A stretch of 64,000 nt of DNA from Termitomyces sp. T153. Its lineage: Eukaryota > Basidiomycota > Agaricomycetes > Agaricales > Lyophyllaceae. The position numbers and the translations under genes were made by a program. Of this stretch, positions 20,267 to 29,897 are shown piece by piece. The stretch spans positions 62,001 to 126,000 of the forward strand of contig JACKQL020000093.1 in NCBI GenBank assembly GCA_018296165.2. The letters run 5' to 3'. Position 1 is the first letter of the stretch. Each line of letters starts with the position of its first letter. The notes beneath the pieces were generated by a model. It searched no databases. It was not told the DNA's origin and saw only the letters and a list, made by a program, of their open reading frames with translations.

Positions 20267-21520
20267 GGGGTCTCAGAGTTTATTCTCTTGTTAGGAAAGC
20301 ATTCTGTCAGAGTGACTTTGATGCTGGAGTTTCTTTTGCTGGAGGTGGCGTAGTTTGATGGCGGAGTTCTTGTCTGATGGTGGTGTGCGGAGGGGGTCAC
20401 TATCAAGTGTTTTTTTAATGTTGGAGGTTCCAGATCAAATGGGGGAAGTTGTCAACATAGTGGGTGAGAGTTCCGGAGTAGTCACAGAGGTGCCCGCAGT
20501 GGTCCCTTGTTGCAAGTCAGGGCATTGTGATTCATCCGGGTGGCTTTTGTGGAGGTCAAGGGGGTGCTTTCAGAGTGTGTTCTCAAGTCAGCAGGCAGAG
20601 GTGCAAGTTCCTTCCTTTCTTGGCCACCTTGGGGCTTGGGAATCCCTTGGTCTTGTTCTGGAGGTGTTGGAGGCATTGGGGTCCTTCCAATTGTTGGGCA
20701 GAGGTAATAACCAAGTCAACCAAGGGGTCCTAACTGACTCCAGAGGTAGTTTTTGGGGTTGGGCATAGCGTTGGTCTTGAGATCTTGCTCTGTTGTTGGT
20801 GGGGTTACTGGCTTGAGCTTGATTTCAATGACAGCAGAGCTAGTGTGGGAGGGCAGAATTTCTTGGGGGTGGGTGTGGGTAAGTGTCAGATGGTCTGCTG
20901 GCATGGTAGCAGGGTCCTGCTATTGGATTACAATGCTGTTAGAGACTTGCTGGATTCGTCCTGACAGCTTGCAGAGTTGCCTGTGAGTTGGTGGACCCAA
21001 GAGTGGGCTTCAGGGAAGCATGTTCTCAGTGGTCTTGTTGTTGTTCTGGTGGGGTTGGTGATCTTCTTCATGCAATGGGTGATTTTTTGCAGTGGATTTG
21101 TGTTATTGTGGTTGGAGGAGTGGGGGTGCAGTGCCAGGGAGGTTTGTCAATCATTGGGTCGAATTATTGCTAGGGTTTAGCATGCTGCTTTTGGTGATAT
21201 TGGGGTTGACCTTTGCGGGGGAGCAGAGCTGGTGGAGAGGGTGGGGGAAGGGTGGGAGGTGGTCTGTGGGAGTGGTGTAGGATTGGGCATGGGTGGGGAG
21301 GGTGTCTGTGGAGAGAGCCATTGTATGGGTGTAACCAGAGCAGAAGGGATGTTTGGTGTTAGGTCTGCGACTCAATGTGCATTGGCAAATTGGGCAGGGC
21401 CATAGGAATCATAAGGGTTTCCAGGCACGGGTTGACCATAGACATCAGAAGTGTTTGGAAAATGTGTATGCGGAGCTGGTGTGAACATCTCAAATGGGGT
21501 AAGGTAGAGTCTTGAGATTA
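20267..21520 (-). mobile_element. Family-A element, 5' internal part with gag start
   Basis: Directly inside the family-A LTR, the minus strand reads TAATCTCAAGACTC and then a short frame (about 21372-21490) with the family-A Gag start signature SDVYGQPVPGNPYDSYG, ending at a stop. The same Tyr/Pro-rich signature begins the copies at 26.7 and 54.7 kb. The rest (20267-21370) is proline-rich, broken and G/T-skewed on the plus strand. It is interrupted at 20267 by element B and resumes at 9193. Confidence 0.6.
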
Positions 21521-22660
21521 TGTCAGGTTCCACTGACCATGGGGGCTCAGCTACACTGGGTGAGTCCTTACTAGGTGGATGTGATTCCCTGCACTGACAA
21601 CTGGGCATGCGGAGGTGTCCCAAAACACTGGGGACTTGTGAGGATAGTTGGTGGAGATTGATCTGAGCAAGTCCGGGGATGTCCGGAGAAGTAGGGGGTG
21701 AGCTGTGGGAAGGGGGACGGGCTTGGCGGGGTTCAGGCATAAGTCTGTATGCGAGTATTGTGGGTGTGGAGGAGTTGGAGGCTATGCAAGTGATGGAAGC
21801 AGAGCTGGAGTTTGATGGGGGATTAATGGAGGTGGATAGAGTTCAAAGCCAAGCATGCAGCAAGGTCCAGAGTTGGTTAAAGAGTGTCAGGGATTTGTAA
21901 TTGTAATTGTGGGGTTTGTGAAGATGTTAAAGATTGGGAGAGATAGGAACACAATGGACAGATCAAATGAGATGAGACAGAGTCAAACAAAATGAGATGG
22001 AGTCAAGACAAGGTTGAGATGAGAACAAGAATAGATTCAGGTGGAGATATGAAACGATAACAAAAACAATAATGGAATAGAGAAGACTGGGAGACTGAAA
22101 GTAGGAGAACAGGACACAGGCACAAAACATGGGAGAGAAACAATCAGACCATAGGTAACATTAAGCAATCTCAAGACTAGAGTACAAAGAGCTACTCTAC
22201 ATCTTATATACTGACTACTAGAGAGCTCCAGGGGATGTCGGCTGTGGCGGCAGGACTTGGAGGAGCTCAACAGAGTCGACAGGTGTCGGTTACAATTGGA
22301 GGGCAGGCTGTGTTGATATGTTGATGGGATCAATTGGTGATGTGGGTTGTTTCAAGGTCATTGTGATACTTCAAAGTAAGTTGGAGGAACCAGGGTGTCA
22401 AGTTGATGACATGTAATGGGGTCAGGCATGGTGGGGGAATGGTCTCAGGGGCTCAGGAGATCCAGGGGAAGTGTCACTGACTGCGGGGAAGACATTGGAG
22501 TTGGCCAGGGGGCTGTTGGAGTTAGCCAAAGATGTGTCGGAGTTAGCTGGAGTAGGTGCAGAGCACTGTGGAAGTTTGGCAAGGCATCAGGGGAGGTTCT
22601 GGGGGGGGTGGGGGGTCATTGGACAATGTGTGGGGGTCCAGGGAATGGGTCGTGACATCA
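21521..22660 (-). mobile_element. Family-A 5' LTR of the split element
   Basis: 1140 bp, near-identical partner of 4334-5479, with ends TGATGTCACGACC (at 22660, minus) and CCTGACA (at 21521). Differences from the partner are again mainly CpG transitions plus a few small deletions. Confidence 0.82.
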
Positions 22661-22836
22661 GCCCGTTGGACAACTTTCCTTTAGGACTTGTAGTGATCAC
22701 TAGCAACTTCCTAGTGAAATGACCAATCAGTTGGCTTCTTTTAATATTATCAAATCTCTTTTTACTTTATTTAGTTTTATTGCTTCAATACTATGGCAGC
22801 ATTGCAACCATCATACTGACTGTCATTATATGCATC
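22661..22836. other. Spacer
   Basis: AT-rich spacer between the family-A LTR and the left inverted arm. Nothing recognised. Confidence 0.5.
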
Positions 22837-23365
22837 TGTAAGGGAACATTGGCTGTGCATAGTCCAAGCCAAGCCCACTACTCACATCCTGACCATCCAG
22901 TCAAGAGGTGAGCAATGAGCAAGCTGGCCAGAGGCATGGCAGCCAAGGGGCAGGCAACCAATGAGAGGCACAGGCAGAGGGCAACACAGAAGGCAAGGGG
23001 CCACACTGGCTGAGCTTACAGTTATGCTAGTGAATAAACCCAGAAGCAATGCTATTGTCTGGACTGGGGATATCCTATCACCAGGTCCACCTATATACTA
23101 CAGGCTATTAGATGACTATATACCTATGACTAGATCAGAGACCACTGACTACAGCCTATATGACAAAGCAGAGGCTGAGAACTGTGAACTATTGACTAAT
23201 TTGGTCCAGTAGTAGAAGAATCAATGATTGACAATAATATACCATGTGCCAGGTACAATATACCCATTAGGCATGGAAGCTAAGACAGTGAAGGAGTAAG
23301 AAAGGGCCAGGCAGTCTGGAGATTACCTAAATAGAGGTGCCGATCTCCACAGACTAAGCTAAGTG
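22837..23365 (+). repeat. Left arm of a 0.5-kb inverted repeat
   Basis: Begins TGTAAGGGAACATTGGC and ends AGACTAAGCTAAGTG. Its reverse complement is found at 24406-24913 at about 90% identity by eye. It contains an open frame (about 23000-23210) with VNKPRSNAIVWTGDIL and ETTDYSLYDKAE. No family is recognised. The arms flank an LTR, so this may be a composite or a foldback element. Confidence 0.75.
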
Positions 23366-23384
23366 AGAGTGGGATGGTCCAAAG

Positions 23385-24405
23385 ACCATGGGGGCTCAGC
23401 TTAACTGGGTGAGTTCTTACTAGGCAGACATGATGTCCTGTGCTTATAACCTAGCACTCCAGGGGTGGTTTGGACTTCAGATACTTGCAAGAGGAAGCTA
23501 AGGAGAGCAATCCAAGCAGGTCTGGGGTGGTCTGGGGAAGTCTAAGACCAAGTATATTAAGCATTGGGCTTTGGTGGGTGTCAGGTACAAGTCTGTAAGC
23601 AAGTGTATGAATTGTGGGGCAAGTGGAGGCTTTGTGAGTGATGGACAGAGCTGGAGTTTGATGGGGGATTGATTAAGTGTGATGGGTTTTGGGGCTAAGT
23701 GTAGGGTGAGGTCCAGAGTTATTGTAAGAATGTTTGAAGGGTTGTAGCATGAGCATGGAGTTTGTAATGATGTCAGAGTTGAAAGGAACTTAGGAATAAT
23801 AAGGGAAACAGAGATGGATGAGATGAGACAGAACTGAGAAAGAGATAGATTTGAGACTAAACATATAAATAGAGATGAGACTGGAAACATAACAGAAAAT
23901 AACATGAGACACAGGTTACCAAGTAAAGCAATATCAAGACTAAGGTAATAGATGTTACTCTACACCTTATATACTAACTACTGGACCTCTTTCAGGGACT
24001 GAGGGTACAACAGCAGGGCTCATTGGAGCTGTGTGGGGTTGATGGGTGTCAGCTCCAATTGGAGAGTGGGCTGTGGTGATATTCTGATGGGAGTTGATGG
24101 AAACACAGTCTGCCCTGTAGTTGTTGGAGAATTCTGGAGTGGTCATGGAGGTCATAGAGGCAAGCCAGTGACATGTGCCTGGGTTAGGAGGGATGTCAGA
24201 GGTGTTTGGGGACTTGGGAAAAGAAGGGGAAGTGATAGGGCCTGCAGGGGATGCATTGGAGTTTGCTGGAGAAGTGTCAGAGTCAGCCAGGGTAGGTGCC
24301 ATGGGTTGACAAGGGTCAGAGGAATTGAGGGGGTGTTGGGGGGAAACAGTGAGGGAGGACAGGGTGACCTAGGGGGAGGTCTGGAGGTCTGGGAGTGGGT
24401 CATAA
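23385..24405 (-). mobile_element. Solo family-A LTR (diverged subfamily) between inverted arms
   Basis: Minus orientation. The start TGTTATGACCCACTCCC is near 24405 and the GGGGGCTCAG-type end near 23385-23400. It is clearly related to 4334-5479 but more diverged. It resembles the LTR pieces at 25637-26639 and 52178-54712 more closely. CpG is almost absent. Confidence 0.65.
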
Positions 24406-24913
24406 CACTAGCTTAGTTTGTGGGGATTGGCACCTCTATCTAGGTGACCTCCAGACTGCCTGGCCCTTTCTTACTCCTTCACTGTCTTGGCTCCCATGCC
24501 TAATGAGTATATTGTACCTGGCACATGGTATATTATTGTCAATCATTGATTCTTCTACTACTGGACTCAATTAGTCAACAGTTCATAGCCCTCAACCTCT
24601 GCTTTGTCATATAGGCTGTAGTCAGTGGTCTCTGATCTAGTCATAGGTATATAGTCATCTAATAGCTTGTAGTATATAGGTGGACCTGGTGATAGGATAT
24701 CCCCAGTCCAGACAATAGCATTGCTTCTGGGTTTATTGACTAGCATGACTGTAAGCTTGGCTAGTGCAGCCTCCTCCTTTGCCTCTTGTTGGTCACCCAC
24801 TGCTTGCTCACCATGCCTTGGGCTGGCTTGCTTGCCAGTCACCTCTTGACTGGATGGTCAGGACATGAGTAGTGGGCTTGGCTTGGACTATCCATGGCCA
24901 ATGTCCCCTTACA
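24406..24913 (-). repeat. Right arm of the 0.5-kb inverted repeat
   Basis: Reverse complement of 22837-23365, with the same open frame read on the minus strand (24567-24842), ending in a stop where the left arm reads on for two codons. Confidence 0.75.
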
Positions 24914-25636
24914 CCTTCAAGGTCTGTCAACCCAATGGACACAGCTTTGGTTGGGTAGAGAACATTGCTCAAGGGTGCAAGCATAGCAGCCTGAGCAGAG
25001 TAGGTTCCAGAAAGCCTGCTAGATACAAGAGGCACTAAGTTGCTAGTGCATGGTTGGTAGAGAAGTTGATAGCAAAAGGAGGGGAACTCCATGGGTAAAC
25101 CCAACTAGAGTAGAACTAAGGTTGTTAGATGGGAGTTGCTAGCAAAGTAGTACTAAGGAGAGCACTGAGGATAGTGAATAGGGCATTAGCAAAAGAGAAT
25201 GTTAATAAAACAAAACTAGTTGTAGGTGCTAGTGCTAAACAAGGACTTGGCAAAATAGTACCCTAAGGTGGCATTAGTTGAGCAAAACAACAAGGGTGCC
25301 AACTCAATAGAGAAAGCACTAGAGCAAAAGAAGAAGCTTTCAAGTTGCAAGACTTAGATCTGAAGTCTGGGGCTAATAATGAGGTGCAATTCTTTGATGT
25401 AGTATAGAAAACATGACAGTATTTATAGCATGTAAAAGTAATGAAACTAAAAGGAGTTGATAATGGTGAACTGGTTGCTAGCAACATAGGTGAGTCAAGA
25501 GGAATAGTTTGTGAAAGTCAATAACCCAAACTGCAGCTAAATTTGACACCTGGAATGGTAGCCAGAATGCTGGTTGCTAGGGTGTTACATAGCAAGGAGA
25601 TAAAACTAAATCAAGAAATAAGAAAACTGTGACACT
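24914..25636 (-). mobile_element. Decayed LTR-like relic, probably related to family B
   Basis: No gene. The segment is full of TTGCTAG/GTTGCTAGCAAC, the CpG-decayed form of the family-B heptamer. It has a reverse-strand TATA region (near 25420-25435) placed as in the family-B LTR. It is too diverged for exact ends. Confidence 0.45.
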
Positions 25637-26639
25637 TGTCACAACCCATCCCTGGGCCTCTGGACTTCTCTCCAAGCAACTCCAACTCCCCCAGAGTACC
25701 TGCCAACACCCCCTTGGACCACCCCAACCTTTGTTAACTCCTGGCACCTGCCCCAGCAAACACCAACACTTTCTCAGCCAACTCCAATGCTTCCTTAGAT
25801 GACTCTGACACCTTTCCTGCAGGCCCTGTCACTCCCCCAGCCCCCACTGAAACCTCAAGTACCTCCAACATTCCTCCTGGATCCTGACACACATCATGAA
25901 CTCACACCAGTGTGTCACCATGGCCTGCTCAATTGAACCTGACACCTGTCCAACCTGCATGGCCCCAATGAGCTCCACCATCAGACCTGCAATCCCTAGA
26001 GGAGGCCCCATAGTCAATATTTAAGTTGTAGAGTAATATCTGCTATAGTAGTCTTGATATTACTTATGATTGTGTCCTATTTTGTCTTGTTTTCTGGTTT
26101 CCATCTCTAGTTTCTGTCTTGTTGTTTTGTTCTTGTCTTGTATCATTCTCAATCTCATTTTGTTCTTGTCTCTATCTTGCCTTGACTCTGTCTTGTCTAT
26201 CTCAGTTTCCTTTCATGTGTGCCTGATCTCTTTTCAACTCTCCATTCTAATCTCTGTCTATATCTCTATGACTCTGTACATTCCTATCTAACTCTGAACC
26301 TTGTCCTACACTTGACCCTAGAACCCATCAGCCCCATCTGATTGCCCATCAAACCCTGGTCCTGCTCCCATTACTTGCGTGACCCCCAGTTGCCCTGCCT
26401 TCCAAGTATTCAACCCCAGACTTGTACCTGACAAGCCCCCACACTTGCCCTTAGTCTTAGACTTCCTGAAGCTTCACTGGACCTTCTCAAACTTACTTGG
26501 ACTGCTCTCTCAGCTTGTCCTCATAAGTATTGAATGTCTGGAGTTCCCCAGAGTGCAGGTTATAAGTGCAGGACATCATGTCTGCCTAGTAAGGACTTGC
26601 CCAGTTAAGCTGAGCCCCCATGGTCAGTGGAACCTGACA
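25637..26639 (+). mobile_element. Family-A LTR, plus orientation
   Basis: Starts TGTCACAACCC and ends GGAACCTGACA, about 1.0 kb. It is followed by the family's leader (TAATATCAAGACTC) and a gag start, so this is a 5' LTR of a truncated copy. Confidence 0.7.
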
Positions 26640-26671
26640 TAATATCAAGACTCTCCCTGACCCCATTCTTA

Positions 26672-26975
26672 ATGTCTGCATATGTATAACCCCATGTACA
26701 CTCCTGCTAGCTACTTGACTGATGTCTATGGCTGGCCAGTACCTGAACCTTACTATGCCCCATTCTATCCAGCCCCACCCACAGATTGCTATGCTCCACA
26801 ATACTGGGTTTTGGATCAGAGCCAGGCATTTTACACCCCCTCTATCAGTCAGGAAATGCCTCTGGACTGGCAACATTCCTTGTTGTACCCTGCTGAAGAG
26901 ACCTACCTCCACATGCACCCTGGAGGACTGCCTGGGATGCCAATGGCCATGTGGTACCTATCTGTAGCTCTCTAG
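26672..26975 (+). pseudogene. Family-A gag start, truncated
   Basis: Tyr/Pro-rich frame with LTDVYGWPVPEPYYAPFYP and QAFYTPSISQEMP, matching the copy at 54.7 kb. The likely original ATG at 26672 runs into a stop. The frame ends at 26975 in unrelated DNA. Confidence 0.6.
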
Positions 26976-28452
26976 CACTCTCTTGAATCCACAGCATAGT
27001 CCTGTTCTGTTGCCATGCATGTCAGTCAGCCTTACAGTCTTACACAAGACTTACTATCATGTAGAACATATGAAAAATTGATAGCACTGGCCAATGGGTG
27101 CCTAGAATAATGATGAAAGCACACAGAAAACATCATGGTCCATGCATTGAGAGAGCAGTATAAAAGGAAGGGGAGATTCTGGGCAATGGGCAAGCAAATT
27201 TGGTGCATGGCTTCCCCAGGAGACAGATATCCTAGGCCAACAACACAGGTTGAACTTCATATTAGATTTTGTTTGATATATTTGAGCCTATTGTATTTGT
27301 TCAAACATTTGTTTGAACTCATATTTAAAATCAATCTCAATCAAAACATACTACATTTTAAAATGTGTAATTTTGAGTATATTTCAGAATCCTCAAACTT
27401 GTTGAATTGCAACCACTTGGTTAAGTCATACAAAACAAACAAAGCCAGATAGTTACATTTTGCATCAGTACCACAAAACAATAAAGTCCTACAATCAGGC
27501 CCATCCAGAGTCCTGTTTTGATGGTACATCCTCATGAGCAAGGGTGGCATTTAGAGACAACCAGGCACAAAAGATTACAGACAATGACACCCTACATGTT
27601 CTGCTTCACAATCACATTCTCCCAGAGTTCATTGACCATGCCCATTCTTGGTGGGGTCTATTTGAAGTATTACTTCTTGAGACTGTTGGACTTGAACCTT
27701 GACAGGACACCACAGACACTCAACCCAAGGCACCATCCTCTTCACAATATGCCAACAAGGCACCATCATCAATATCAAAGAACAATGCACCAGTGTCTGC
27801 TATTGCATATAAATATGAACCCTAGTTAGATAGCACCCTCAGTCATTTCCACCAGACTGAGGGTAAGCAACTCATACCTACTATAACCACACACTTACGG
27901 ACTGTGCCATAGCAATATACTAATATTGACTCACTTAGGTACAGTCTAATGTAGTCATTTCTACCAGACTGAGGCAATATACTGATATTGACTTACTCTG
28001 CCTGTATCCTAACAGAGACATCTAAAGGACACTGAAGAGGAATACTTGTTGGTCAACAACATGCACCATTGACAGTTGCACAACCATCCCTGAGTGGGAT
28101 GGATGGCAAACCCTCACACAGGATGGATGACCTGGATTGAAACAATGTGCTGTGAGCTTGGGAAGCAGTGAGAAATGTAATACCTGGTTGGTGTGACCAT
28201 TACACTCACTAAATTGTGGTAAAGGTCAGTAGCCCATTGTCTTCTTCCACTAGTTAGTTTGATGGAGCCATTGCCAGACCCAGGACCCTCATGCAGCCCT
28301 CAGGTTACAGTGAATATGGTTGGTGATGTCAAGATGCTTAATCACCAAATGTCCACTATTACATCTCCCCCTATAATCTGCCATCAGCATAGACGTTGGG
28401 CCATTGCACTCCTTCATTTGCTGTGGACCACAACATGGTCTGAAGGGGGGAG
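26976..28452 (+). mobile_element. Unassigned repeat relic before an LTR-like end
   Basis: CpG-poor DNA with no intact gene. It includes two imperfect copies of a CCAGACTGAGG...ATATTGACT block (about 27843-27990) and ends in a purine run (GAAGGGGGGAG, 28442-28452) directly before a TG-starting segment. This suggests the 3' end of an LTR element whose coding part has decayed or been lost. Confidence 0.4.
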
Positions 28453-28740
28453 TGTAACAGGCACTTACTTAAACACTACAATTGTATGGACCCTGACATT
28501 CATTATCAACACTTGTTATTATTTTGTTTTACTCATAGATTACAAAAGCATTTAGTTTTTATTTTCACTCTACATACAGAAATCCAAAGACTGGACTACT
28601 TCTGTCTGTGAGAGCTAAGAAAGCTAAGAACTACCCAAATTCCATAACTTCATTACATTTCTCCAGCAAGACACAAGCACAGCAAAACAATACAGGGAAC
28701 TTTACCCTCAAATACTGTAACAATGATGACTATCTGTTTA
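28453..28740 (+). mobile_element. LTR-like segment after a polypurine run
   Basis: Starts TGTAACAGGC. Its first 60 bp match 3902-3960. The 3' border is uncertain; CpG content returns to host level after about 28740. Confidence 0.4.
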
Positions 28741-29897
28741 TAATGAATCAAGCGCGGGCACAAGATTCAGGTGGCGCAATTGTAAAATTCCAGTGGCACC
28801 TGATGGAAGCTCAACGAGAACGCAATAAGAAATCTCGCCCAAATAAGGTCGATGCCTAGGCAAAGCGAAAGACCGACTTGCAGATGTTGGGCTGGTGGTC
28901 AAACAAGAAGAAATTTTGAAGATGTCTGTTTCCAAGCTCAATGACCAAATCAACATCCATTGAAATTTCTTCAATGACGAGGTCCTTCGTGGCGTCTTGC
29001 AGAAATCTATCAGTAACAAGGCATTGAAACTTTCAGCTGTTCTAGCAGCAGTCAATGATAATGAGTGAGTTAATTCATTGATATTTTCTTGAATTTCATG
29101 ACTAGGATTCAACCCAGGCAGATTCGACCACTACAAAGCTTATTCCTGGTCTAAATTGCAAACAAGCCATGTGATGGAGGATCCATCGGAAGCATCGCCA
29201 AGGGGGAGTATTTTGAAGAAGAGGATGTATATTCCAGTGTGATGAGTTGCTATCAGTTTACTTCAGACGAAACTTGTGCTTTACCGTGGTTGTTGTTTAA
29301 AACTCACATATTGCTTTAAGTGACAGAGTGTGTGTCAGACAGCACAGTAAAGTATCATATACCTTGTATAATGATTTTCCCGACATGGTTCATGAGAGAT
29401 ATACCAATGAGGAACTAGATCGACACGTGTTGTTCCCGCAAAGCCATATAATATAGCCCGTTTCTTTTACGGGCATTGCCCAACCCAATATATTCAAGCG
29501 AGACGCTTTTCGTTCAAGTCATGCACAACAAATACATAGGACTGGATGACTTCGAGCCTCCCACATAAAGATAGCCTGTAAAATGTACACAGAATGCGGA
29601 GCAGAAATGAGGGTAAATACTAAAGAACAAGTCAACGAGATGACAGATGTAGGAGCGACAAGTTCTGCACGCTCCAAGGGTGGCATAGTGAACGTAGATA
29701 GTGGGCGTAAAGCATAAGTGTTAGTTGAGTGCGGTCGTGAATAACAATAAAGTAAATGCAAGTTGCAAACACTGCCGGATGAAAAAGGAGGGAAAGAAAA
29801 CGATATCATCGAGAGCCTTGTGGCGACTGCAAATAAATCTAACATGCGGAAGCAACGTGAGCCTTGACAAATTGTGCGACGCCGGGTAAACTGACCG
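28741..29897. other. Intergenic, host-like base composition
   Basis: No gene supported. Open frames on both strands are short and unrecognised. The right end is the probable 3' untranslated region of the minus-strand gene that ends at 29898. Confidence 0.5.

Larger units (their letters stand above)
4334..22660 (-). mobile_element. Family-A LTR retrotransposon (minus), split by element B
   Basis: Two related LTRs in the same minus orientation (21521-22660 at the 5' side, 4334-5479 at the 3' side) bracket about 5 kb of internal DNA in two parts, 20267-21520 and 5480-9193. Element B (9194-20266) sits between them. The internal DNA starts with a short gag-like frame and is proline-coding and C/A-rich on the minus strand. 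No protease, RT or integrase motif was found, so it is a decayed or non-autonomous copy. No matching target duplication was found at 4329-4333 versus 22661-22665. Confidence 0.75.

Noticed and set aside
4329..22665. Target duplication for the split family-A element
   Set aside because: The bases just outside the two LTRs (TCAGC and GCCCG) do not match; recombination or later change may have removed it.
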